From an uncultured Lachnospiraceae bacterium (GTDB lineage: Bacteria; Bacillota; Clostridia; Lachnospirales; Lachnospiraceae), in NCBI GenBank assembly GCA_905209075.1, contig CAJLRL010000022.1, forward strand, positions 1-40,784: a DNA stretch of 40,784 nucleotides. The letters run 5' to 3'. This document shows, piece by piece, positions 1-7,918 of this stretch. The notes beneath the pieces are model-generated. The model worked only from the letters and a program-made list of their open reading frames with translations, was not told where the DNA came from and ran no database searches. A program made the position numbers and the translations under genes. Positions within the stretch are counted from its first letter, which is position 1; each line of letters begins with the position of its first letter.

Positions 1-468
1 ATGGAAGAGAATACTGAGGTTGAGAAAGTGGCGGCAGCAGTTGTTAAGCCTGATGTAAATGTTGAGGTAATGAATCCAGGCAATAATCAGAATGAAATAG
101 GCAGACAGAGGGAGCAAGTTGATAGTGCGAGAAAACAAGAGACTGATGTAAAAGGTAAAAGTGAATTTGTGGAACCTAAAGAAAAAGAGCCTATGGTCAA
201 AGTTGGCTGGATTGTAAGGAGAATATCAGAGCTAGGAGGTTATGAGAATGTCAGTGATTCTGTTAAGGCAGATATATTCGGATTTGATATTGCTGATGTA
301 AGTGGAAGCATAAGGTTGTTCTCGGATGTAATGAAACGACTGGGGATAAAGCTGGATGGAGATGGGCTTTATGAGGAGTTTCAGAGGATTTATGATGAAG
401 CAGTTAGCAGAGATGTTGGTAAAGATAAAGCAGAAGATAAGATGTGGAATAGGGGCAGAGGGAGGTGA
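1..468 (+). CDS. Hypothetical protein, possibly 5'-truncated by the window edge
   Basis: The reading frame is open from the first base to a TGA at 466-468 (155 codons), so the ATG at base 1 may be internal and the protein may be longer. Residues 1-65 are a charged low-complexity stretch rich in Glu, Lys, Val and Gln. Residues 66-145 look like a compact helical domain (KVGWIVRRISELGGYENVSD and onward), and the end is basic (WNRGRGR). No family is recognised. A disordered linker followed by a small C-terminal domain would fit the tail of a larger mobile-element protein, but that is only inference. The 152 bp that follow are AT-rich and hold no gene I can support. Confidence 0.45.
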   Translation: MEENTEVEKVAAAVVKPDVNVEVMNPGNNQNEIGRQREQVDSARKQETDVKGKSEFVEPKEKEPMVKVGWIVRRISELGGYENVSDSVKADIFGFDIADVSGSIRLFSDVMKRLGIKLDGDGLYEEFQRIYDEAVSRDVGKDKAEDKMWNRGRGR

Positions 469-620
469 TTCTTTTGCAAAATATTAGTTTACCAGAAGTA
501 TTTGAAATTAGTATAGTTTAATGGACATAAAAATAAGATGAATTACTGGAGATTATATGATAATATTATTTATTAAAAATAATTATTTATTATTAATAAC
601 CTAAAAGGAGACAAGAATAT

Positions 621-980
621 ATGGCAAGTATTGATAAAGAAATGATTCAGAAACAACTTAATAAAAGTATTGAAATATTGGAAATGACATTTGATAAATT
701 TAATTTGCAAGTTATAGGGTATGGATTTTGTGGGATACAAGAGAATAATGGTTGGATGGAACTATTAATAGAATTAGCACTGACACCAGGAGAAAAGTTA
801 ACAGAGGATATTGCCATTAAAGCAAATTTTTATGATGAAGATAGCACAATTATTTTTTCAAACGATAATACTATAGATGCAGATGAATTTTCGGGATATG
901 ATACTATACATATGTATTTAAATGAAGATAATTTAGCTTTTAATATGGTTAAGTGTAGAATATTTGCAACAAGAGGATAA
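621..980 (+). CDS. Small acidic hypothetical protein, first gene of a two-gene unit with the GHKL-NOV_C protein
   Basis: This 119-aa protein has a clear ribosome-binding site (AAAAGGAG at 603-610, 10 nt before the ATG). It is acidic, with no signal peptide or membrane segment, and it alternates helical and strand-like segments (residues 1-30 helical, ELALTPGEKLTEDIAIKANF in the middle). No family is recognised. Its stop codon lies 5 bp before the ATG of the next gene, so the two are almost certainly co-transcribed and perhaps translationally coupled. A small accessory subunit for the downstream ATPase/nuclease is a natural inference from this arrangement. Both genes are much more AT-rich than the genes after 8 kb, which suggests acquisition by transfer. 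Confidence 0.75.
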   Translation: MASIDKEMIQKQLNKSIEILEMTFDKFNLQVIGYGFCGIQENNGWMELLIELALTPGEKLTEDIAIKANFYDEDSTIIFSNDNTIDADEFSGYDTIHMYLNEDNLAFNMVKCRIFATRG

Positions 981-985
981 CTAAT

Positions 986-3013
986 ATGGAAATTGTTGAA
1001 AAGATACATGACATTTTTTTAGAAGAGGCGAAGAAATCTCCAATTTTGATGAGTGATTTAGCAAGTATGGAAAGATATATTTCAGAAAGTTACACTGGGA
1101 GATCTTTAATTGAACTTTTACAAAATGCTGATGATGCATGCGCTAGTAAATTAATAATAAAGGAAATTCGGAAACAAGTATATTTAGTTGCAAATAATGG
1201 AAGAACTTTTGATGAAAGAGATTTGGAAGCCTTATGTAGAAGTGGAGCGTCAACTAAGCATAGAAAGAATAATACAATTGGATATAGAGGTATAGGATTT
1301 AAATCAGTTGTAAATTATTCAAATATTGTGCATTTATATAGTGGAGATATAAAAGCCACATTTTCAAAGATGTTAACGCAAAAGGAGATACCAGAGGCAG
1401 AAAATGTGCCGCTGATTAGAATTCCACATAATTTTGAAGGAAATGAATATATTAAATATATTTATGAATATTTAAGAAATGAATATACAACTATTTTTAT
1501 TTTTGAAGTGAATAATAATTGCTTGCTAGATGAAATTGAAATGTTTGATTCAAGTTGTATGCTCTTTTTAAGAAATATTAAAGAAATCATTTTTGATAGT
1601 AAATCTAGAGAAAATGTTTTTTTAACAAGAAATAATCAAATTGAAGATAATATAAAAATGGTTCAATTGATTGGAACAGAAGATAATCAAAATTGGCTTG
1701 TATATAATGATTCTAAAAATAATGTTACAGATATAGCTTTTAAGTATTATGATAATGAGACTGTTATGGCAAGAGAGAATGAAGCAGTTTTTCATTCGTT
1801 TATGCCAACAAATAATAGAGTAAATATTCCATTAAAAATAAATGGAGACTTTTCAACTGATCCATCTAGAACAAAAATAGTATTAGATACAGAGACAACA
1901 GATACTATTAATAATGTTGTAGAATTATTTGGTAAAATAATTGAGCCTATTTGGCAAAAAAAAACGGATATATATGGTATCATAAACATTTTAGGACAGG
2001 CATCATTAGATCCATTAAGAACTATAAAAGGCAATACAATAAGTGATATTTTGGTTGAAAAAATAATAAAAAAATCACAAAATATAGTATTGTTAAACAA
2101 CATAAATCTAGGTGGCGTTTTTCTTCAACCACAGTGGATGACAAATGATGATTTTAAGATAATATGCGAAATAAACGATATTGTTGGAATCGGAAATGAA
2201 CTTGAATTAGATATTAAAGGTATTATGAAATTTGCTAAATTGATAGGAGTGCATATATTAAACATAGATATAATATTAAATACTATGGCAAAAAATGTGC
2301 TATCTAAAGAAACAAGAATTGGTGTATTATCTGAAATTATTAACAGATCAAGATTAGGTTTAGAAAAAAGTACATTATATAATTTTAATAATGCTAATAT
2401 AATTTCATTTGAATCAGGTGTTAAGAGTTTAAATGATTATGATTGTAAAGAATTGGTAGAAGAAAGTTTTAATTTGGCTGTAATAGAAAAAGTGGATTCA
2501 AAATCTTTTGTTGAACAGTTTTATAAAAAAATGGGAATAAATTATGCATTTAAATTTAATGACGAATGCGAAGATTCATATAAAAAAAATAATCTTGATT
2601 TAGGAGTGAAAAGAATTAGTAAAGCATCTAATGTAAAGAAATGGAGATCCGTTGAGGAAAATACCATTGAGATATTAAGAGGTTTTGATGAAATTGCAAA
2701 TGTTTTAGATGTAGCTGCACAAAATGTTGGATATGATATAGAGGTAATAACTAAAGATGGAACACATAAGTATTTTGAAGTGAAAAGCGTTGATAATATA
2801 GGGGCTCCATTTTCAATGACAAATAATGAGTTCTCAGCAGCGGTACAATATAAGGAAAAATATTATCTTGCAATTGTAAATCAAAGTGATAACTATATTG
2901 AGATTTGCTTTATAAGTGACCCAATTAATTCGTTAAATATGACTAAGAGAGTAACAAAGTGGGAATGGTATTGTAATAGTTATGATGGAAATTATACAAA
3001 ATATATAGTATAA
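986..3013 (+). CDS. Sacsin/NO VEIN-type GHKL ATPase with C-terminal NOV_C (DUF3883) nuclease-like domain
   Basis: The 675-aa protein starts with an Hsp90-like GHKL ATP-binding fold of the sacsin type. It has ELLQNADDA at residues 43-51 (Mg-binding Asn/Asp helix), ANNGRTF near 69-75, and the glycine-rich lid IGYRGIGFKSV at 98-108. A second conserved block, PLKINGDFSTDPSRTKIV, lies near residues 284-301. The C-terminal ~110 residues resemble the NO VEIN C-terminal domain (PF13020), with a PD-(D/E)xK-like signature: Asp584 in YDIEVI and Glu598-Val-Lys600 in YFEVKSV. GHKL plus NOV_C proteins are known from bacterial defence islands and from plant NO VEIN. Family placement rests on motifs. A DNA-targeting defence role is inference. 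The middle (310-560) is unassigned. DNA here is extremely AT-rich. Confidence 0.85.
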   Translation: MEIVEKIHDIFLEEAKKSPILMSDLASMERYISESYTGRSLIELLQNADDACASKLIIKEIRKQVYLVANNGRTFDERDLEALCRSGASTKHRKNNTIGYRGIGFKSVVNYSNIVHLYSGDIKATFSKMLTQKEIPEAENVPLIRIPHNFEGNEYIKYIYEYLRNEYTTIFIFEVNNNCLLDEIEMFDSSCMLFLRNIKEIIFDSKSRENVFLTRNNQIEDNIKMVQLIGTEDNQNWLVYNDSKNNVTDIAFKYYDNETVMARENEAVFHSFMPTNNRVNIPLKINGDFSTDPSRTKIVLDTETTDTINNVVELFGKIIEPIWQKKTDIYGIINILGQASLDPLRTIKGNTISDILVEKIIKKSQNIVLLNNINLGGVFLQPQWMTNDDFKIICEINDIVGIGNELELDIKGIMKFAKLIGVHILNIDIILNTMAKNVLSKETRIGVLSEIINRSRLGLEKSTLYNFNNANIISFESGVKSLNDYDCKELVEESFNLAVIEKVDSKSFVEQFYKKMGINYAFKFNDECEDSYKKNNLDLGVKRISKASNVKKWRSVEENTIEILRGFDEIANVLDVAAQNVGYDIEVITKDGTHKYFEVKSVDNIGAPFSMTNNEFSAAVQYKEKYYLAIVNQSDNYIEICFISDPINSLNMTKRVTKWEWYCNSYDGNYTKYIV

Positions 3014-3163
3014 AGACCATGATTAATGATGATTCTAATATACTAATTTGGAGTATTGAAGCAAAATGATAAAGAATAGTGAAATAGATACTTTTAAAAT
3101 TTTGTGTTTGTGTTTAAAGGGACAGATATTATGGAAGGAAAAGCAAAGTTTTAACTTAAACGG

Positions 3164-3212
3164 GTCTCATTCAACCTGAATTGCAAAAGATTTTATGATG
3201 GTTGGATGAGAC
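3164..3212. repeat. Inverted repeat upstream of the DUF2971-FRG pair
   Basis: The 13-bp arms GTCTCATTCAACC (3164-3176) and GGTTGGATGAGAC (3200-3212) match at 12 of 13 positions around a 23-nt spacer. The right arm ends 24 bp before the start codon and 5-10 bp before the AAAAGGAG ribosome-binding site. No T-run follows, so it does not look like a terminator. It could be an operator or a 5' leader hairpin controlling the next two genes. The rest of the 3014-3236 gap is AT-rich with no gene. Confidence 0.5.
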
Positions 3213-3236
3213 AGATTATAAAAGGAGACTAAGTGT

Positions 3237-4070
3237 ATGAACAAAGAATGGTTTTCAGATTATAAAGAGCAGATTTCATTAAATAATATGCAAGAAGCAA
3301 GAAATGTGATATTAGATAATATTGATAAGACTCAAATGATTTATCGCTATAGCAGAGGTTTGAATAGGGATTTGCGAAATTTGGAAAATCATCAATTATG
3401 GTTAAGTAGTGCATTTAATTTCAACGATCCATATGATTGTTTAGTTACAGTTGATTGCGGATTGAAAGCCAGTTATCCGAAGAGCCAGAGAAAAGAAGCT
3501 ATGGAAACATATATGAGACAGGAAACTGAAAATAGGAAAACAGAAGCATTGAGAAGTTCATTATTTGTTGCTTGTTTTTCTGAAGTTAATAATTCCTTTC
3601 CTATGTGGGGATATTATGCGGCAGATCACAAGGGAATATGTTTAGGATATAACCTTTATGAGCTTGTTAAGAAATACCAATGTATGCCGGTAATCTATAG
3701 TGATAAATTAATATTCTACAGAGAAGATAGTTCTGAAAAAAATATATTGGCTAATACATTAACCAAGTCAGATGAGTGGATTCATGAAAAGGAATGGCGG
3801 ATAGTAATAAAAGATGATATTAATATTGGAAAATCAGGAATAATAAAAGATTTTGTTTTGCCACGAGAAATATATATTGGATGTAGACAGCAGGAAACAG
3901 TTGCTGAGAATAACAATAATCGTATGTTACATAGTAAAAAAGAGAATGAGATGTATGCTGATCTAGATGAGATACTTCAATGGGCGGAGAATAACTATAT
4001 TGATGTATATATGCCAATAATAAGTAGAAAAGAATATAAAATGATTGATAGAGCGTTACGATTGATTTAG
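3237..4070 (+). CDS. DUF2971 family protein
   Basis: This is a 277-aa soluble protein. The family is recognised from IYRYSRGL near residue 35, followed by LWLSSAFNFNDPYDC (residues 56-70), then LFVACFSEVNNSFPMWGYYA with the block that follows it (about 108-139), and EWIHEKEWRIV near 180-190. These are typical DUF2971 (PF11185) blocks. The biochemical function of the family is unknown, and members often sit in variable, defence-rich regions. The start has a good AAAAGGAG site. The FRG-domain gene follows after 23 bp in the same direction, so the two look like one operon. No signal peptide or TM segment is seen. The family call is confident; any role in defence is inference from context. Confidence 0.82.
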   Translation: MNKEWFSDYKEQISLNNMQEARNVILDNIDKTQMIYRYSRGLNRDLRNLENHQLWLSSAFNFNDPYDCLVTVDCGLKASYPKSQRKEAMETYMRQETENRKTEALRSSLFVACFSEVNNSFPMWGYYAADHKGICLGYNLYELVKKYQCMPVIYSDKLIFYREDSSEKNILANTLTKSDEWIHEKEWRIVIKDDINIGKSGIIKDFVLPREIYIGCRQQETVAENNNNRMLHSKKENEMYADLDEILQWAENNYIDVYMPIISRKEYKMIDRALRLI

Positions 4071-4093
4071 CAAGTTTTAGCAGAGGTGGCTAT

Positions 4094-4954
4094 ATGTCAG
4101 ATTTTGAAGAAAAATATGATTATCAGGAAATTATGGTAGAAGATATTTCGCAGATATATCAAATTGCAAATGATTATAATTCGTTCTATGATTTACCAAG
4201 ATCAGGTAGAGGTGACCCAGGTGATGAACGAACTTACTTACAGGCATTTTATAGAGGACAAAGTGATTCTTCTTGGAAAATCACTCCAAGTATATGCAGA
4301 GATACATCTGTGGATGAGAGTATATCGGAATATGGAGATTTACTATTTGAAGTAATGGCATATAATCAGCATTATATACATGCTACAAGATTAATTGACT
4401 TTACAATGGATATAAATGTAGCATTGTTTTTTGCTTGTTGTGAAAATATTGAAAAAGATGCGGCTATATTTATATGGTCATATTCGCCGTATGATCCTAA
4501 ATGGACAAGAATAAAGATACAGTGTGAACTTGTTAATGTTAAAAAGCAACGTATAAGTGTAAGTGAATATGCAGAGATACTTTTGCAGAAATATCCAGAA
4601 TTGAAAGATAATTATACTTATAAAAAGGATTTCTATACTGATTTAGTTTCTTATTTGGACCACGGCTTTATGATTATGCAACCACGTAATCCGTATTTGG
4701 AAAATATGAGAATACAAAGACAAAAAGGGTGTTTATATGTTTGTGGTGTGAAATTTGAAACTCCGATTGATAAAATGAGAACAAGTGTTAATGCGGGGAA
4801 TAATATATTGTGCCCGAATGAGCCGGAAGCTCCTAAAGAATTGGACGGAGGTAATTTTTTGGTAAAGGTGGTCATTCCTGCAAGATTAAAAAATGTGATA
4901 ATGAAACAATTGGAAGAAAAGGGAATTACAAAAGAAGCTTTGTTACCCATGTGA
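4094..4954 (+). CDS. FRG domain-containing protein
   Basis: The 286-aa protein contains the FRG domain (PF08867). The name-giving block AFYRGQSDSSWKITPSICR spans residues 51-69 (Arg54-Gly55), and the second block, NQHYIHATRLIDFTMDINVA, lies near 93-112 and runs into LFFACC. The Arg-rich pockets around these blocks are the most conserved parts of the family, whose activity is not established. Translation probably starts at 4094 after GCAGAGGTGGCTAT. It follows the DUF2971 gene by 23 bp, so they are likely co-expressed. Proteins of both families recur in genomic islands, so this pair is a candidate two-component defence or toxin unit, which remains inference. Confidence 0.85.
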   Translation: MSDFEEKYDYQEIMVEDISQIYQIANDYNSFYDLPRSGRGDPGDERTYLQAFYRGQSDSSWKITPSICRDTSVDESISEYGDLLFEVMAYNQHYIHATRLIDFTMDINVALFFACCENIEKDAAIFIWSYSPYDPKWTRIKIQCELVNVKKQRISVSEYAEILLQKYPELKDNYTYKKDFYTDLVSYLDHGFMIMQPRNPYLENMRIQRQKGCLYVCGVKFETPIDKMRTSVNAGNNILCPNEPEAPKELDGGNFLVKVVIPARLKNVIMKQLEEKGITKEALLPM

Positions 4955-5070
4955 TGTAAATAGGCACTTGTTTAATGTAGAAGGATGGTGATGATAAAAA
5001 GCTTGCATCAGAGAAATTCTGGGAACTTGAAAAACGGATAAAAGAAGATAAACGTCATCCGGGAGTTGTC

Positions 5071-5208
5071 ATGGAACTGAAAAAATCAGAGGTAATATGG
5101 GATATTGTTCGTCTCATTAGACTGAAAGTAATTACATATAATGATTTATCAGACTTTAGTGATGAATTACAGAATGAAGTAAAAAGAATACTTGAGATGA
5201 GCAGGTGA
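5071..5208 (+). CDS. 45-aa hypothetical protein, possibly the C-terminal remnant of a longer gene
   Basis: A short frame (MELKKSEVIWDIVRLIRLKV, then a helical acidic tail ending LEMSR) starts at an ATG preceded by GGGAG 5 nt away and stops at 5206-5208, just before the DUF6933-like gene. The same frame is open further upstream to a stop at 4978-4980 and reads plausible protein there too (KKLASEKFWELEKRIKEDKR). An older, longer gene may therefore have been cut when the upstream genes arrived. Both an intact micro-gene and a remnant fit. The family is unknown. Tight coupling to the next gene suggests joint function. Confidence 0.45.
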   Translation: MELKKSEVIWDIVRLIRLKVITYNDLSDFSDELQNEVKRILEMSR

Positions 5209-5213
5209 TACAT

Positions 5214-5798
5214 ATGGAGATTGGTGCAACAAAAGCAGTTCAAGATCGACTAAAAACAACAAAGATTGAAGAAAGCAAAGGTGCTTCACTTGTGTTCTGC
5301 TGGGACACACATTTGACGAAAATAAAAGGAAGAAATGTCTTGTTTATTGTGAATGCCAGTAATCGTTATACAATAGCAATGACAGATATTGAACCAAGAA
5401 ACTGGAATTACTATACAATGTATATCCGCAGTGTGATTCATGGCGTGATGCAGGAAATGGGATATTCCGAGGAACAGATAGGGCAGTATTTTAAAATGTC
5501 AGGCGATACAACTGTAACAAAAACTCATGGTAGGAAATCGGTTGGTGGCATTAACAGAATGGTAATGGATGCACAGTATTTTGGTAAGAAGCTGGAGAAA
5601 GAAGCAAAGTATCAATGGGAACTTAGTGAGTATCTGAACAGAGATATCTGCCAGCCAGAGGGATTTGATGCGTATGGATATCCGAGTGAACTTTTTAAAT
5701 TAGACATGGAACGACTAGGGATTGCTACTAAGAGAAAGCCTGCAAAGGTAATTGATTTTACCAGGTACATAGATACTAATCGCAGTTCTAACCATTAG
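5214..5798 (+). CDS. DUF6933-like protein
   Basis: The protein has 194 residues from the ATG at 5214, which is preceded by AGGTG 7 nt upstream. A GTG at 5205 is possible but overlaps the stop of the small upstream gene and has no better site. The N-terminal half carries KAVQDRLKTTK, SLVFCWDTHLTKIKGRNVLF and IVNASNRYTIAMTDI, a pattern I associate with DUF6933: a short beta-rich domain that reports expressed 'native' residues around NxSNR. The C-terminal part is helical with YLNRDICQPEGFDAYGYPSE. Function is unknown. The gene sits with a 45-aa ORF in front and orphan genes behind, typical of integrated elements in Lachnospiraceae. The family name is from memory of the motif and is moderately certain. 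Confidence 0.6.
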   Translation: MEIGATKAVQDRLKTTKIEESKGASLVFCWDTHLTKIKGRNVLFIVNASNRYTIAMTDIEPRNWNYYTMYIRSVIHGVMQEMGYSEEQIGQYFKMSGDTTVTKTHGRKSVGGINRMVMDAQYFGKKLEKEAKYQWELSEYLNRDICQPEGFDAYGYPSELFKLDMERLGIATKRKPAKVIDFTRYIDTNRSSNH

Positions 5799-5878
5799 CG
5801 CAAAAGAATTGTTAAAACAATTGTTTGGGCATAAGAAGTTAGTTTGCAATGACGAAAAGCAAGATGTATAAAATAATT

Positions 5879-5909
5879 CGTCGCTAAAAAAGTGACGAAA
5901 AAAGCGACG
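5879..5909. repeat. Inverted repeat next to the ribosome-binding site of the 197-aa orphan
   Basis: CGTCGCT (5879-5885) and AGCGACG (5903-5909) form a 7-bp inverted repeat. A related GTGACG lies in the 17-nt spacer, giving three spaced copies of a (G)YGACG-like word within 31 bp. The structure abuts the AAAAGGAG site at 5911-5918, so folding or protein binding here could control translation or transcription of the next gene. A second short palindrome, AATTGTT-AA-AACAATT, lies at about 5807-5822. Confidence 0.35.
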
Positions 5910-5925
5910 GAAAAGGAGAACATTT

Positions 5926-6519
5926 ATGAGCATAACATTTGAAATAGTCAAATTTAAAAAGCCAACAAAAGGTGATTTGTCTAATTTACATATGTTTAAT
6001 CCTTATGGTTCTATTCCAATATTAGATGATGATGGCGATAGCACGGGATGGAATATTTATATGTTCAGGGTTGATGATAAGGGTATACAGAATATTATAA
6101 ATAGTTGTTATGCAGTCAAAATGGAACTCCCAGAATGCATTACAGATTATGATGGCTTTTTTGAAGATTTGGGATTCCCTAAAGAGGCAGTAAGGAATGG
6201 AGATGTTCGCATTATAAAATCCAATTCCAGATATATTACTATTTCTTATGGTGATAAATCAAAGGAGATAGAAAAAAGCAGGCTTGAAAAATATAAGGTG
6301 ATGGTTCAAACAAAATGTGTTGTTTTGAAGATTAAGGCTTTATGGAACAGCAGTGAAAATAATCTATATGGTATAGATAAAAAGAAAGCTATAAAGTGTA
6401 TACCAGATATTGAAAATTATGAATATGTTCCAGTTAATAATAGTATGCTGGCAAAAGCAGAAATTCCCTTCTTGATATTTGAAAGAAACCGGGGAAAATG
6501 TTTTATAGAGATGTATTGA
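5926..6519 (+). CDS. Hypothetical protein (197 aa), family not recognised
   Basis: This soluble protein has 197 residues and a strong AAAAGGAG site 7 nt before its ATG. It opens with FEIVKFKKPTKGDLSNLHMF and contains an acidic loop (ILDDDGDSTGWNIYMF), a conserved-looking YDGFFEDLGFPKEAV block near residues 68-82 and a basic middle. No membrane segment, signal or catalytic motif stands out. The stop overlaps the longest possible frame of the RhuM gene by about 20 bp, but with the preferred RhuM start the two are separated by 26 bp. Its neighbours suggest an accessory, mobile-element gene, and no function can be assigned. Confidence 0.65.
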   Translation: MSITFEIVKFKKPTKGDLSNLHMFNPYGSIPILDDDGDSTGWNIYMFRVDDKGIQNIINSCYAVKMELPECITDYDGFFEDLGFPKEAVRNGDVRIIKSNSRYITISYGDKSKEIEKSRLEKYKVMVQTKCVVLKIKALWNSSENNLYGIDKKKAIKCIPDIENYEYVPVNNSMLAKAEIPFLIFERNRGKCFIEMY

Positions 6520-6545
6520 TAGAATCTAGAGAAAGGAATGCTTTT

Positions 6546-7568
6546 ATGAGCAAAGAATTACAGATAAGAAATAGCACTGTGGATTTTCTAGTTTTCACAC
6601 GAGATGCAGGAGAAGACGGAATAGAAGTCAGGGTTCAGAATGGCGATGTATGGCTTACGCAGAAAGCAATTTCGCAGCTTTTTGATGTAGATAGAAGTGT
6701 GATTACAAAACATCTGAGCAATATTTTTAAAGAGGGAGAATTAGATGAAAATTCAGTTTGTGCAAAATTTGCACAAACTGCGGATGATGGGAAAACATAC
6801 AATTATAAGTTCTATTCATTAGCGGCTATTATTGCTGTGGGGTATCGCATTAATTCAGAACGGGCAACACAGTTCAGGACATGGGCAACCAAAGTGTTGG
6901 ATACATTTACAAAGCAGGGGTATGTTCTTGATAAAAGCAGATTGATTAATGGACAGATTTTCGACGAAGATTATTTTGAGCATCTTATTGCTGAGATTCA
7001 GGAAATCAGAGCAAGTGAGAGAAGATTTTACCAGAAAATTACAGATATATATGCAACAGCAGTTGATTATGATAAGAATTCACAGGTGACAAGAGAGTTT
7101 TATGCAACAGTACAGAATAAGATGCATTATGCAGTTCATGGTAATACAGCGGCAGAAGTGATAGTGGCAAGAACTGATCATAATAAGGAACATATGGGAC
7201 TTAAATCATGGAAAAATGCGCCGGATGGTAAAATAGTAAAAACAGATGTGTCAATTGCAAAAAACTACTTAGAAAAAGAAGAACTTGCAGAATTAAATGA
7301 GATTGTGACAATGTATCTTGATTATGCAACAAGGCAGGCACGAAGACATATTCCTATGACTATGGAAGATTGGAAAACAAAGCTTGACGCATTTCTTAGA
7401 TTTAATGATGCGGATGTACTTCAGGATAAAGGAAAAGTAACAGCAGCTATTGCAAAGGAATTTGCAGAAAGTGAGTTTGAGAAATACAGAGTTATACAGG
7501 ATTCACTATATGAAAGTGACTTTGATAAATTGATGAATGATATGGAAAAGAATGATGCTATCCATTAG
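6546..7568 (+). CDS. RhuM family protein
   Basis: This 340-aa protein matches the RhuM family (PF13310), named after a Salmonella pathogenicity-island gene of unresolved function. Conserved blocks are VWLTQKAISQLFDVDRSVIT (a winged-helix-like N-terminus), HLSNIFKEGELDENSVCAKF, FYSLAAIIAVGYRINSERAT, QFRTWATKVLDTFTKQGYVL and, further on, FYATVQNKMHYAVHGNTAAE. The start at 6546 is preferred because AGAAAGGA lies 9 nt upstream. A frame extending to 6498 has no such site and overlaps the previous gene. Homologues occur widely in mobile elements and near toxin-antitoxin or restriction genes. The full family length (about 340 aa) is present, so it is probably intact. A 27-bp perfect palindrome lies in its coding sequence at 6754-6780. 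Confidence 0.9.
   Translation: MSKELQIRNSTVDFLVFTRDAGEDGIEVRVQNGDVWLTQKAISQLFDVDRSVITKHLSNIFKEGELDENSVCAKFAQTADDGKTYNYKFYSLAAIIAVGYRINSERATQFRTWATKVLDTFTKQGYVLDKSRLINGQIFDEDYFEHLIAEIQEIRASERRFYQKITDIYATAVDYDKNSQVTREFYATVQNKMHYAVHGNTAAEVIVARTDHNKEHMGLKSWKNAPDGKIVKTDVSIAKNYLEKEELAELNEIVTMYLDYATRQARRHIPMTMEDWKTKLDAFLRFNDADVLQDKGKVTAAIAKEFAESEFEKYRVIQDSLYESDFDKLMNDMEKNDAIH
6754..6780. repeat. 27-bp perfect palindrome inside the RhuM gene
   Basis: CAGTTTGTGCAAA, one central A, then TTTGCACAAACTG form an uninterrupted 13-bp inverted repeat. It encodes part of a conserved RhuM block (SVCAKFAQ), so protein constraint may explain part of it, but exact symmetry at every wobble position is unusual. Confidence 0.6.
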
Positions 7569-7899
7569 TACCTCAAAATTTCTTGTTGCAGAAACATCGT
7601 CCGGAGATTATAATTTCAATAGGTGGACAAGCAAACCGACAGAATATTATTCTGTGAATAGCAAACCAACCTGTAAGCCACTGGAACTACACACAATAAT
7701 GAAAAAATGCAATGGTACTGGATTGGTAGTAAAAATATGTGAAACGAAAAATAATGTGTGGAAAAGATACGGAATATCAATACAAAACAGTATAGATAAC
7801 TGCATTGAAATAGCCAAAATCAAACTAGATTCTGCGAGTTTGAGTGATATAGATATCCCAAGGCAATCTCTTTTATCCTCAAGGGGAAAAAATCTATAG
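7552..7899 (+). CDS. Hypothetical protein overlapping the end of the RhuM gene
   Basis: A 115-residue frame (start ATGATG at 7552, or 7537) overlaps the last 17 bp of the RhuM gene and runs to a TAG at 7897-7899. Residues 8-110 read like real protein (TSKFLVAETSSGDYNFNRWT, NVWKRYGISIQNSIDNCIEI) and have no counterpart in another frame. No family is recognised. The lack of a strong ribosome-binding site and the start inside RhuM allow two readings: a coupled second gene, or a remnant of a longer gene fused to the RhuM end by deletion. A terminator follows. Confidence 0.4.
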   Translation: MMLSISTSKFLVAETSSGDYNFNRWTSKPTEYYSVNSKPTCKPLELHTIMKKCNGTGLVVKICETKNNVWKRYGISIQNSIDNCIEIAKIKLDSASLSDIDIPRQSLLSSRGKNL

Positions 7900-7918
7900 C
7901 CAGGGAATGAATAAAATA

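Noticed and set aside
1792..2103. 103-aa minus-strand frame inside the GHKL gene
   Set aside because: Shadow in AT-rich DNA; the plus-strand gene carries clear domain motifs across the same bases.
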